This document shows, piece after piece, positions 15,562 to 23,959 of a stretch of 64,000 nucleotides of DNA. This stretch comes from Amycolatopsis palatopharyngis (GTDB taxonomy: Bacteria; Actinomycetota; Actinomycetes; Mycobacteriales; Pseudonocardiaceae): contig NZ_PQHZ01000003.1 in NCBI RefSeq assembly GCF_003385185.1, positions 174,698 through 238,697 of the forward strand, given 5' to 3'. Made by a program: the position numbers and the translations under genes. The stretch's first letter is position 1. Each line of letters starts with the position of its first letter. The notes under the pieces are model-generated. The model made no database searches and was not told where the DNA came from. It saw only the letters and a list, made by a program, of their open reading frames with translations.

Positions 15562-16884
15562 ATGCCAGAAGCACTCAAGAACGCGGTCGTGACCGGATCG
15601 GACCGGCGCGGGCGCGACGACGTCACGGAGCGAGTGGCGGCCATCATCGACGACATCCGGGAACGTGGTGACGTCGCCGTGCGGGAGTGGTCACAGCGAT
15701 TCGACTCGTGGTCTCCGCCCTCGTTCCGGCTCTCGCCCGGACGTATCGACGAGATCGTCGCCGAGGTTCCGCGTCAGGTGCTGGAGGATATCGAGTTCGT
15801 CCAGGAACAGGTGCGGACCTTCGCCCGCCACCAGTTGAACTCGATGACCGAGTTCGAGGTGGAGACCCTTCCCGGTGTGCGCCTCGGCCAGAAGCACCTA
15901 CCCATCGAAACGGTGGGCGCCTATGTTCCCGGCGGGCGGTATCCGCTGACCGCGTCCGCGCATATGACCATCGTGACCGCGAAGGTGGCGGGTGTGGAGC
16001 GAGTGGTGGCGTGCACACCACCGATCCGCGGCGAGGTTCCCGCCGCGACGGTGGCCGCGATGCATCTCGCCGGAGCCGACGAGATCCACCTGCTCGGCGG
16101 GGTGCAGGCCATCGCCGCGATGGCGGTGGGCACCGAGTCGATGCAACCGGTGGACCTCCTCGCCGGCCCGGGGAACGCCTACGTGGCCGAAGCCAAACGC
16201 ATGTTGTTCGGGGAGGTGGGCATCGATCTCTTCGCCGGCCCCACCGAGATCCTGGTGATCGCCGACGAGACCGCCGATCCGTTCGTCGTCGCGGTGGACC
16301 TGCTGTCCCAGGCCGAGCACGGCCCGGACTCACCGGCGGTCCTGATCACGACGTCACGCCGGCTCGGTCTCGAGGTGCTCGAACACATCGAACGGCTGCT
16401 ACCGGGGATGCCCACCCGGGACTTCGCCGAACCCGCATGGCGTGACCACGGGGAGGTTCTGCTGGTGGAGTCGATGGACGAGGCGTTCACCGTGGCGGAC
16501 AGCTACGCCAGTGAACACGTGGAGGTGCTCACCGCCGATCCGCGGCAGGCGCTGACCCGGATGCGCAACTACGGTGGTCTCTTCCTCGGCGAGGGAACGT
16601 GTGTGTCGTACGGGGACAAGGTGATCGGTACCAACCATGTACTTCCGACCCGTGGAGCGGCCAGGTACACCGGTGGCCTGTGGGTGGGAAAGTACCTCAA
16701 AACGGTGACCTACTCGCAGGTCGTGGACCCTCAGGCCAGCGCACGTCTCGGCGAGGTCTGCGGCCGGGCGGCGCGAGTCGAACTGTTCGAGGGACACGCG
16801 CGGTCCGGCGATGTGCGAGCCGCCAAGTTCACCGGTGCGCCACTCGCGTGGAACGCGGCCGATGCGGCCGAGGCCGCCCGGTGA
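15562..16884 (+). CDS. HisD-like dehydrogenase, HpsN type (paralogue B)
   Basis: 440 residues, a full-length histidinol-dehydrogenase homologue. The catalytic set is intact: Gln250, His253, Asp352 and His412 as zinc ligands, Glu318-His319 as base (ASEHVEV) and His359 (GTNHVLPT). The YGDKVIGTNHVLP and ARYTGGLWVGKYLKT segments resemble those I recall in HpsN, the NAD-dependent 2,3-dihydroxypropane-1-sulfonate 3-dehydrogenase. The sulfolactate-lyase genes expected for that pathway are absent here, so the true substrate may be another 1,2-diol or amino alcohol. It follows the hydrolase by 31 bp and overlaps the SDR gene (GTGA). A second paralogue in the window shares only moderate similarity, suggesting different substrates or consecutive steps. 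Confidence 0.82.
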   Translation: MPEALKNAVVTGSDRRGRDDVTERVAAIIDDIRERGDVAVREWSQRFDSWSPPSFRLSPGRIDEIVAEVPRQVLEDIEFVQEQVRTFARHQLNSMTEFEVETLPGVRLGQKHLPIETVGAYVPGGRYPLTASAHMTIVTAKVAGVERVVACTPPIRGEVPAATVAAMHLAGADEIHLLGGVQAIAAMAVGTESMQPVDLLAGPGNAYVAEAKRMLFGEVGIDLFAGPTEILVIADETADPFVVAVDLLSQAEHGPDSPAVLITTSRRLGLEVLEHIERLLPGMPTRDFAEPAWRDHGEVLLVESMDEAFTVADSYASEHVEVLTADPRQALTRMRNYGGLFLGEGTCVSYGDKVIGTNHVLPTRGAARYTGGLWVGKYLKTVTYSQVVDPQASARLGEVCGRAARVELFEGHARSGDVRAAKFTGAPLAWNAADAAEAAR

Positions 16885-17636
16885 TCGCGGGCCGGACGGC
16901 GCTGGTGACCGGGGGCGGCAGCGGGCTCGGCAGGGCGATCACGGTCGCACTGGTGAGCGCGGGCGCCGAAGTCGTCGTGGTCGGCCGGGACCGGGCCAAG
17001 CTGGCCGAGGTCACCGGCGAGTTCGGCGGGATGGTCCGGGCGGAGGTCTGCGACGTCTCGTCGGCCGATTCCGTTGCCGCGCTGCAGGAGTCGCTGGCGG
17101 GCCGGGAGGTGTCGATACTGGTCAACAATGCCGGTGTGCCAGGGCCGGTGGCGCCGCTGGTGGACATCGACCCGGAGTCCTGGGACGACGTCTTCGACGT
17201 GAACGTGCGCGGTACCTACCTGATGTGCAGGGCGCTGCTCCCCTCGATGATCGAACGCGGGCACGGCGACATCATCAACGTCGCCTCGGTCTCGGGTAAG
17301 CGCCCCTTGGCCCGTCGAACCCCGTACTGCGCGTCGAAGATGGCGGTTATCGGTCTCACGGCCACACTCGCCGCGGAAGTCGGCCCGCTGGGGGTCAGCG
17401 TCAACTCGTTGTCGCCGGGACCGGTGGACGGCGAGCGGATGCGGCGCAACTTCCGGCTCGAGGCCGAACGAACGAGTACCAGCTACGACGAGGCCGAGCG
17501 CGCCTTCGTCGGCCGCTCGGCTCTTGGCCGGATGATCACCGAGCAGGAGGTGGGGGCGGCGGTGGTCGCCATGCTGCAGATGCCCGGTCTGTGCGCCGCG
17601 GACATCGACCTCTCGGCGGGGATGGTGGCTCGGTGA
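16881..17636 (+). CDS. Short-chain dehydrogenase/reductase
   Basis: 251 residues, a classical SDR. The cofactor motif TGGGSGLG is at residues 10-17, NNAG at 82-85, and the catalytic Ser136, Tyr149 and Lys153 are in place (VASVSG, YCASK). The chain reads RDRAKLAE after beta-strand 2, which leaves NAD versus NADP open. Start: the GTG at 16881 overlaps the stop of the HisD-like gene; the in-frame upstream extension lies inside that gene. It probably oxidises a secondary hydroxyl to a ketone, setting up the aldolase step encoded next, to which it is also translationally coupled. Confidence 0.88.
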   Translation: MIAGRTALVTGGGSGLGRAITVALVSAGAEVVVVGRDRAKLAEVTGEFGGMVRAEVCDVSSADSVAALQESLAGREVSILVNNAGVPGPVAPLVDIDPESWDDVFDVNVRGTYLMCRALLPSMIERGHGDIINVASVSGKRPLARRTPYCASKMAVIGLTATLAAEVGPLGVSVNSLSPGPVDGERMRRNFRLEAERTSTSYDEAERAFVGRSALGRMITEQEVGAAVVAMLQMPGLCAADIDLSAGMVAR

Positions 17637-18391
17637 CGATGAAGCCGAGGCTCGCGGCGGGAGAACGGTTGTTCGGGGTGCTCGTTCGCCAGCCCGCCGA
17701 GGAGCTGGTGGAGATGGCCGGATTCGCCGGGGTCGACTACGTGGTCATCGACTGCGAGCACGGCCCTGCCGACGTCGTGGCCCTGCGCAGGCACATCACC
17801 GTGGCGCAACTGCACGGGATGGACGTTCTCGTTCGCGTCGGCCACGACGAACCCGCGCTCGTGCAGCGCGCACTCGACCAGGGCGCGACCGGGGTGATCG
17901 TGCCGCATGTGGACACCCCCGAGCAGGCGGCCACCGCCGTGGAACACGCGCACTACCCTCCGCTGGGCTCGCGGGGTTTCGCCACCTACGGCAGAGACGG
18001 TGGTTACGGCACGGTGGCCGGCCTGGACCACCTCGAAGGCCGGGCCGACCGCACGGTGGTGGTCGTGATGATCGAGTCGCGGCTGGGCTGCGAGAACGCC
18101 GAGCGGATACTGGCCGTATCGGGCGTAGACGGAGTCATGGCCGGACCTGCCGACCTTGCGGTCTCGCTCGGACTGCCGGGTGAAGCGGGACACTCGCGGG
18201 TACGGAGTGCGTTGGACGGCGTGCATGAGCACGCCGCACTCCTCGGCCGGTTCAGGATGGACATCGTGCCCGGACCAGCCGAGGCCAGGGCCGCCTTGGC
18301 AGCCGGCGCCGGGCTGGTCGTGATCAATCTCAGTCACGTGCTGATGGGTGTGTTCGCCAACCTGCGCGAATCCAGCGGATTCGGCCGGTGA
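17633..18391 (+). CDS. HpcH/HpaI family class II aldolase
   Basis: 252 residues of the metal-dependent pyruvate aldolase family, which reversibly cleaves 2-oxo-4-hydroxy acids into pyruvate (or another 2-oxo acid) and an aldehyde. Residues matching E. coli HpaI are present: His43 in CEHGPAD, Arg68 in VRVG, metal ligands Glu148 (MIES) and Asp174 (GPADLAVSLG), and PHVDTPEQA. The length is standard. The GTG at 17633 overlaps the SDR stop; an ATG two codons later is an alternative. It is the last gene of the LacI-controlled operon, which implies that the pathway ends in cleavage to central metabolites. Confidence 0.87.
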   Translation: MTMKPRLAAGERLFGVLVRQPAEELVEMAGFAGVDYVVIDCEHGPADVVALRRHITVAQLHGMDVLVRVGHDEPALVQRALDQGATGVIVPHVDTPEQAATAVEHAHYPPLGSRGFATYGRDGGYGTVAGLDHLEGRADRTVVVVMIESRLGCENAERILAVSGVDGVMAGPADLAVSLGLPGEAGHSRVRSALDGVHEHAALLGRFRMDIVPGPAEARAALAAGAGLVVINLSHVLMGVFANLRESSGFGR

Positions 18392-18515
18392 GTCACGTGC
18401 CGGCCGCGCGGGCCGACCGGGCGACCAGCCGGGCCAGCTCGGGGTGGCAGTGATGATCGGCCGGGTGGATCGTGGGAGGTGACGGCTGGAACCGCGACCA
18501 CTGGGAGGTCACCAC

Positions 18516-19463
18516 ATGTCCGCCTCTTCGACCATCCGGTCCGTGCGCCGCCCGGACCGCGCCGAGATCGACCGGGCGCGCGAGGTCGTCCGCGCCCACC
18601 TGCGCCCGACGCCGCTGCTGCCAGGGCGCGATATGACACTCAAACTGGAGTCGATGCAACCGACCGGCTCGTTCAAGGTGCGGGGTGCGTTCAACGCCGT
18701 ATCGCGCACCCCCGAGGACGTCCCGATCGTCACGGCATCCGCGGGCAACCACGGTCTCGGTATCGCGTACGCGGCACGTCAACTGGGGCGCCGCGCGACC
18801 GTGGTGGTCGCGGAGAACGCGTCCCCGGTGAAGGTCGCCGCCCTGCGCGACAGCGGAGCCGAACTCGTACAGGTGGGCCACAGCTTCGACGACGCGGAGG
18901 CGCACGCGCTGGAACTGGCGGCGCGTGGAGCCCATTTCGTTTCGCCCTATAACGACCCGGATGTGATCGCCGGGCAGGCCACCCTCGGCCACGAACTGGA
19001 GTCCCTGCTCGACGAACCACTCACCGTGGTGTGCGGGGTCGGTGGCGGCGGCCTCGTTTCGGGAGTGGCGCTGTGGGCGGCCGCGCACCGGAACGTGCGG
19101 GTCGTCGGGGTCGAGGCAGAGGGATCCACGGCCATGGCGTCATCGGTGCGGGCAGGTGAGGTCGTGCGGATCGATATCGGCCGCACGATCGCCGATGGGA
19201 TCGCGGGCAACCTCGAACCGGGCTCGGTCACCGTGGGCATGGTCGCCGACCTGGTCGATGATCTCGTCACCGTCAGCGAGGCCGATCTGCGGGCCGGCAT
19301 CCGTTACCTGGCCACAGAGCGCGGCGTCGTCGCCGAGGGCGCGGGTGCCGCGGGCGCGGCTGGTGTGCTCGCGGGTGCCGTGCCGCGGCGCGGCAGGACT
19401 GTCGTGGTGGTGTCGGGCCGGAACATCGCGCTGCCCGCGCTCGCCGACGTGCTGGCGGAGTAG
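18516..19463 (+). CDS. PLP-dependent threonine/serine dehydratase-like protein
   Basis: 315 residues of fold-type II PLP enzymes. The Schiff-base lysine is Lys54 in PTGSFKVRGA, the phosphate-binding loop is CGVGGGGLVSG, and SAGNHGLGIAYAA is the threonine-dehydratase asparagine loop. There is no C-terminal ACT regulatory domain, so it is the short, catabolic type that deaminates Ser, Thr or a related beta-hydroxy amino acid to a 2-oxo acid. The ATG follows GGGAGG. It stands 124 bp after the aldolase gene on the same strand and may belong to the same pathway, for example removing ammonia from a hydroxylated amino acid, although it could have its own promoter. Confidence 0.83.
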   Translation: MSASSTIRSVRRPDRAEIDRAREVVRAHLRPTPLLPGRDMTLKLESMQPTGSFKVRGAFNAVSRTPEDVPIVTASAGNHGLGIAYAARQLGRRATVVVAENASPVKVAALRDSGAELVQVGHSFDDAEAHALELAARGAHFVSPYNDPDVIAGQATLGHELESLLDEPLTVVCGVGGGGLVSGVALWAAAHRNVRVVGVEAEGSTAMASSVRAGEVVRIDIGRTIADGIAGNLEPGSVTVGMVADLVDDLVTVSEADLRAGIRYLATERGVVAEGAGAAGAAGVLAGAVPRRGRTVVVVSGRNIALPALADVLAE

Positions 19464-19516
19464 TACGCGGGCGGGACCAGCGGGGCGCGACCGGACGACG
19501 GCCTAAGCTGGCAGTT

Positions 19517-20191
19517 ATGTCTGGCGTCCGAGGTGGAGTGAACGGTGAGCGGGGTGGCAGCCGCACCGGCCGTACCCAGGAAGAACGCAGCGCGGCGATG
19601 CGTCTGCGGTTGCTGGACGCCACCATCGACTGCCTCGTGGAGTACGGATACGCCGGAACCACGACAACCAAGGTGGCCGATCGCGCCGGGGTGACCAGGG
19701 GAGCGCAGGTACACCACTTCCCGACCAAGAACGATCTGGTGGTCTCCGCGATCAGGTACCTGGCCGCGCGGCGCACGGAACTGGCGTTCGGCGAGCTGGA
19801 CCGGTTGCGCGAGTCGGCCGACCCGATCGGTGACGCACTGGATCTGCTGTGGGAGATGCACCAGGGGCCGGTCTTCTCGGCGACCGTGGAGCTGTGGGTG
19901 GCGTCCAGGACCGATCCGGAGTTGCGCGGTCACATGTCCGTCACCGAACCGGTCGCGACCGGCAGCCTGGTGGAGTTCGGCAAGGTGCTGCTGCCCGACC
20001 ACGCGACCCACCCGGAGTTCCTGCACGCGGTCTACACCGCGATGGATGTGGTGCGCGGCATTCTCATCGCCAGCTGGGCCACCAAGGACAAGGCGGAACT
20101 CGACGCCCGCTGGGCACGGGCCAAGCGCCACCTGCGCATCCTGTTCGAATGCCTGATGGCGGAGGCGAACTCGACGGCCGCCCTCCCGTGA
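19517..20191 (+). CDS. TetR family transcriptional regulator
   Basis: 224 residues. The DNA-binding domain lies at about residues 30-75 (LLDATIDCLVEYGYAGTTTTKVADRAGVTRGAQVHHFPTK split across the helix-turn-helix), with the typical HHFPTKNDLV end. The remaining 150 residues form the helical ligand-binding domain. A 25-residue Gly/Arg-rich N-terminal arm precedes the HTH; an ATG at residue 28 is an alternative start. It lies 53 bp after the dehydratase gene. Its targets are not evident, as no clear TetR palindrome was recognised nearby. Confidence 0.87.
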   Translation: MSGVRGGVNGERGGSRTGRTQEERSAAMRLRLLDATIDCLVEYGYAGTTTTKVADRAGVTRGAQVHHFPTKNDLVVSAIRYLAARRTELAFGELDRLRESADPIGDALDLLWEMHQGPVFSATVELWVASRTDPELRGHMSVTEPVATGSLVEFGKVLLPDHATHPEFLHAVYTAMDVVRGILIASWATKDKAELDARWARAKRHLRILFECLMAEANSTAALP

Positions 20192-20237
20192 CTTCCCGGT
20201 CAGGTGCGTCCTACGACGTGCTGACAGACTGTGGCGG

Positions 20238-21806
20238 GTGAGGGACGCACCAGTGGACTCGGCCACCCAGGAAGGGTCTGGGCCGGACACCTTGCCGGAC
20301 ACGCGGGACAGGCGCGATGCGGCGCCGGTGGGTGCGGCCGCGCTGCCCCCGCTGGCGAGAGGGCCCGTGTTCGCGGTCGCCGGTGCCGTTGCCGCCGTTC
20401 TGCTCGCCACCAGCGGCCGGATCGGCTACTTCGGTGACGAGCTCTATTTCCTCGCGGCAGGAAAGTTCCACCTGGACTGGGGCTACGCCGATCAGCCGTG
20501 GCTGCTCCCGCTGCTCGCCAGGGGGATGGACACGGTCCTGCCCGGCTCGGTGGCCGGACTGCGTCTGCCCGCCCTGGTGGTCACCGTGCTCGGAGTGGTC
20601 CTCACCGCACTCATCGCCAGAGAACTGGGCGGTGGACGCAGGGCACAGGTACTGGCCGCCGCGGCGTACGCGATCTCCCCGCAACTCCTTGGCTCCGGAC
20701 ACCTGCTCGCGACCTCCACGATCGACCCTTTCCTCTGGACGTTGACGACCTGGCTCGTCGTGCGCTGGGTCAGGACACGAGCCGACCGGCTGCTACTCGC
20801 CGCCGGTCTGGTGACCGCCGTCGCGATGCAGGGCAAGTTCCTGATCGTCTTCTTCTGGGTCGCCCTCGGCATCGTCGTGCTGGTGACCGGGCCCCGCGAT
20901 CTCCTGCGCAGGCCCGCACTCTGGCTGGGCGCCGCCGTGACCGTGCTGGCGACGCTGCCCACGTTGTTCTGGCAGGCCCGCAACGGCTGGCCCTACCTGG
21001 ACATGCAGGAGGTCGTGGCCGAACAGGTGAACCGTTTCATGGGCGGCCCGGTCGCCTTCGTCCCGCTCGCGGTGCTCTTCGCCGGGCTGCTGGTCGGCGC
21101 GTTTCTCGCCTGCCACGGTCTATGGCAACTACTGCGTGATCCCGGCCTTGCCCCTTACCGCTTTCTCGGCTGGACTGTCCTGCTGGTTACGGCGATCTTC
21201 GTCGTCACCGTCGGCCGGTACTACTACGTCGCGGGGTTGTACGGATTGCTGTTCGCGGCTTCCGCGGTGCGTATCGAGCGGGTCCGTCCCGCCCGGTGGT
21301 GGCGCTGGGTGCCGACCTGGCCGGTCTACGCACTGTCAGCGGTACTGGCGATCGTGGTCGCCCTGCCAGTACGCCCGGTCTCGACCGTCACCACCACGGA
21401 CTTCGTCGCCAGCGGCAGTCTCGGCTGGCCGCAACTGGCGGACACGGTCGCGGCCGCGCATCGGGGCCTGCCGCCGCGGGTACGCGACGGCGCGGTCGTG
21501 GTCACCGAGAACTACTGGCAGGCCGCGGCGCTGGAGGTCTACGGCCAGGAGCGCGGGCTGCCGCCGGTCTACAGTCCGGAGCGCGGCTACTGGTACACCG
21601 GAAGACCACGGTCCGGCACCGAGGACGTGTTGTTCGTCGGCTCCGATCCCGAGTACCTCGCCCGGTACTTCGGTGAGGTGCGGCAGGTGGCGACAGTGCG
21701 GCTCGACGCCAAGCCGGACAATGTGAACCAGGGGGTGCCCGTCTGGCACTGCCGGTCCCCGGTACAGGCATGGCCGGGACTGTGGACCGCACTGCGCAGA
21801 ATGTAG
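20238..21806 (+). CDS. Membrane glycosyltransferase, GT39/ArnT-like
   Basis: 522 residues with about eleven hydrophobic helices. The first extracellular loop has GDELYFLAAGKFHLDWGYADQP, the acidic-residue and H/DxxYxDxP pattern of GT-C fold glycosyltransferases of the PMT/ArnT type, which transfer sugars from polyprenyl-phosphate donors outside the membrane. A soluble C-terminal domain of about 140 residues (from about 385) lies outside the cell. The donor and acceptor are unknown; in actinobacteria such proteins decorate cell-wall polymers or lipids. The start is the GTG at 20238. No direct functional link to the neighbouring TetR gene or the PH-domain genes is seen. Confidence 0.8.
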   Translation: MRDAPVDSATQEGSGPDTLPDTRDRRDAAPVGAAALPPLARGPVFAVAGAVAAVLLATSGRIGYFGDELYFLAAGKFHLDWGYADQPWLLPLLARGMDTVLPGSVAGLRLPALVVTVLGVVLTALIARELGGGRRAQVLAAAAYAISPQLLGSGHLLATSTIDPFLWTLTTWLVVRWVRTRADRLLLAAGLVTAVAMQGKFLIVFFWVALGIVVLVTGPRDLLRRPALWLGAAVTVLATLPTLFWQARNGWPYLDMQEVVAEQVNRFMGGPVAFVPLAVLFAGLLVGAFLACHGLWQLLRDPGLAPYRFLGWTVLLVTAIFVVTVGRYYYVAGLYGLLFAASAVRIERVRPARWWRWVPTWPVYALSAVLAIVVALPVRPVSTVTTTDFVASGSLGWPQLADTVAAAHRGLPPRVRDGAVVVTENYWQAAALEVYGQERGLPPVYSPERGYWYTGRPRSGTEDVLFVGSDPEYLARYFGEVRQVATVRLDAKPDNVNQGVPVWHCRSPVQAWPGLWTALRRM

Positions 21807-21825
21807 GACTGTCCTATAGGGACGA

Positions 21826-22362
21826 ATGAAGGAGAAGGGGAACCCGGTGCCCGAATCGACGGTGGGGGACAGCACGGAGTTGCGGCTGCGGCCGCCGAGG
21901 AACAAAGTGGACAGCCGGGCCGTCCGGTGGTGGCTGGTCCAGACCGTGTTGCTGGTCGTCGTCCCCGTTCTCGTACTGACAGTGCTGGGTCTCCTGCTTC
22001 CCGGCGCACAGGTCGTGCTGTGGCTGTGCGCCGGTGGGCTCGCCGTGGCCGGACTACCGCTGGCGATCCTGTTGCCGTTCTGGTGGTACCGGGTGCACCG
22101 GTGGGAGGTGACCGAGAGCGCGGTCTACACCCGCACCGGCTTCTTCTGGCAGGAGTGGCGGGCGGTGCCGATGTCGCGCATCCAGACCGTCGACACCCAG
22201 CGCGGGCCGTTGGAGCAGGTTTTCGGCCTTGCGACGGTGATCGTCACCACGGCCTCGGCGAAAGGCGCGGTGCAGATTCAGGGGCTGGACCACCAGCTCG
22301 CCGGTGATCTGGCACAGCAGCTCACCGAGACTACCCAGGCCACCCCCGGGGATGCGACGTGA
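21826..22362 (+). CDS. Bacterial PH-domain membrane protein, YdbS-like
   Basis: 178 residues: a cytoplasmic N-terminus, two close membrane helices (about 33-85) and one bacterial pleckstrin-homology bPH2 (DUF304) domain containing RWEVTESAVYTRTGFFWQEWRAVPMSRIQTVDTQ. This YdbS-type protein is normally paired with YdbT. The pair confers bacteriocin tolerance in Bacillus amyloliquefaciens, though the mechanism is not settled. Either the ATG at 21826 (AGGG upstream) or the GTG at 21847 may be the start. The stop overlaps the next start (GTGA). Confidence 0.83.
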   Translation: MKEKGNPVPESTVGDSTELRLRPPRNKVDSRAVRWWLVQTVLLVVVPVLVLTVLGLLLPGAQVVLWLCAGGLAVAGLPLAILLPFWWYRVHRWEVTESAVYTRTGFFWQEWRAVPMSRIQTVDTQRGPLEQVFGLATVIVTTASAKGAVQIQGLDHQLAGDLAQQLTETTQATPGDAT

Positions 22363-23897
22363 ACACCGAAGTACCTGCCGAGGACGCGGCACAGGACTGG
22401 CGCAAGCTCGACCGGCGCACGGTCGTGGTGACCGCGCTGACGATGGCGGGAGTGGCCGTGGCGGCCGGGTTTCCCACGGGAGTCGCGGTATCGGGCGGGA
22501 CCTCTGTCTGGACGGCCCTTGCCTGGATCGTGCCCGCGGCACTCCTGCTGATCGCCGGTGGTGCGCTGGTGGACGACATCCGCTGGCGGCGCACGAGATA
22601 TCGGATCACCCCGGACCGGGTGCATCTGCACACCGGCATCCTGGTGCGCAACCGTCGTTCACTTGCCAGGCACCGGATCCGCAGCGTCGACATCGTCGGT
22701 AAGCCACTGTTGCGGATCTTCGGCCTGGTGCAGGTCAAGATCGGCACAGGCGAACGCGCTGGTGCGGGTGAGGGGTCCATCGACCTGCATCCGGTCACCC
22801 GCGCCGAAGCCGAGTGGCTGCGCCGCGAACTGCTCGACCGCGGCCCGGAGGGCGGTGCGGCCACGGCCGAGGACGGCCAGGCGCGCAACGGGTCACTGGC
22901 CGAGTTCGACATCGGCTGGATGCGCTTCGCCCCGATGTCGTTTCTGACGCCCGCGCTCGGACTGGCCGCGTTCGGCGCCGTCATGCAGGTCGCCGAGTGG
23001 TTCGGTCTGCAGGGCGGCGTGATCGACTGGACCACCGCGCTGATCCGCCAGCTCGCGCTCGCCATCGTGATCGGCGGACTGGTGCTGACGGCGATCGTGG
23101 TCGGCGTGGTCGGCTCGATCGCGCTGTTTCTCGAGATGTGGTGGGGATTCCGGCTCGAGCGTGAGCCGAGTGGCACCCTGCGGGTGCGCCGGGGCCTGCT
23201 CACCACTCGGTCGATCTCGCTGGAGGAGCGCCGGCTGCGGGGCGTGGACGTGGTCGAACCACTCGGGCACCGCCTGGTCGGTGCCGCGCGGGTGGACGCG
23301 ATCGCGACCGGTCTCGTGCAGCAGAAGGAGAGCGAGAAGACCGACCACAAGACGCTGCTGCCGCCCGCACCCAGGGCGGAGGCCGACCGGGTCGCGGCGC
23401 TCGTGCTCCGCGAGCAGCGGGCACCGACGGCGGCGGTCGGGCTGCGCGTACATCCGATCGCGGCCAAATGGCGCAGGCTGCGCTGGGCTGTCCTGACCGC
23501 GCTGGTGCCGGTGCTCGTGCTGTTCGTACTCGGGCTGCTGTTCACCCCGGTGCTGTTGCACCTTGCCTGGATCAGCGCGCTTGTGCTGTTCCCGATCGCG
23601 GTGCTGCTCGGCCGCGACGCCTACCGCAATCTCGGCCACGGCCTCACCGGGGACTATCTCGTGACGCGCAGCGGAACCATCCGGCGCAGTACCGCGGCGC
23701 TGCAACGGCGGGGGATCGTCGGGTGGACGGCGTCCCAGACGATCTTCCAGCGCAGGGCTGGACTCATCACGCTGACCGCGACAACGGCGGCGGGCGGTGG
23801 TGCCTACTCGGCAAGGGACATCGGCCAGAGCGAGGGCCTGGCATTCGCCGAGGAAGCCGTGCCGGACCTCTTCGGGCCGTTCCTCGAGCGTGGCTGA
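22359..23897 (+). CDS. Bacterial PH-domain membrane protein, YdbT-like
   Basis: 512 residues with three bPH2 (DUF304) domains and three pairs of membrane helices. Each domain has the recurrent pattern of a Thr/Arg-rich strand and RxRSxxxxRIRSVD or a variant (residues about 80-110, 260-300 and 430-465). It is the standard partner of the small YdbS-type protein encoded just upstream and is translationally coupled to it. The family is widespread in Gram-positive bacteria and linked to envelope stress. The GTG at 22359 is chosen because it overlaps the preceding stop codon. Confidence 0.83.
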   Translation: MNTEVPAEDAAQDWRKLDRRTVVVTALTMAGVAVAAGFPTGVAVSGGTSVWTALAWIVPAALLLIAGGALVDDIRWRRTRYRITPDRVHLHTGILVRNRRSLARHRIRSVDIVGKPLLRIFGLVQVKIGTGERAGAGEGSIDLHPVTRAEAEWLRRELLDRGPEGGAATAEDGQARNGSLAEFDIGWMRFAPMSFLTPALGLAAFGAVMQVAEWFGLQGGVIDWTTALIRQLALAIVIGGLVLTAIVVGVVGSIALFLEMWWGFRLEREPSGTLRVRRGLLTTRSISLEERRLRGVDVVEPLGHRLVGAARVDAIATGLVQQKESEKTDHKTLLPPAPRAEADRVAALVLREQRAPTAAVGLRVHPIAAKWRRLRWAVLTALVPVLVLFVLGLLFTPVLLHLAWISALVLFPIAVLLGRDAYRNLGHGLTGDYLVTRSGTIRRSTAALQRRGIVGWTASQTIFQRRAGLITLTATTAAGGGAYSARDIGQSEGLAFAEEAVPDLFGPFLERG

Positions 23898-23959
23898 ACC
23901 CGCCGGGCGAGCGCGGCGGCGCGGGCGACCGGAGCTCCGCGCCCAATAGGGTCGGTTCC

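Noticed and set aside
15562..16884. A complete sulfopropanediol (DHPS) pathway
   Set aside because: Only the HpsN-like enzyme resembles that pathway. Sulfolactate lyase and sulfite-handling genes are absent from the window.
18393..19088. A minus-strand frame opposite the PLP dehydratase gene
   Set aside because: It covers a well-recognised dehydratase on the other strand and has no domain pattern or ribosome site.
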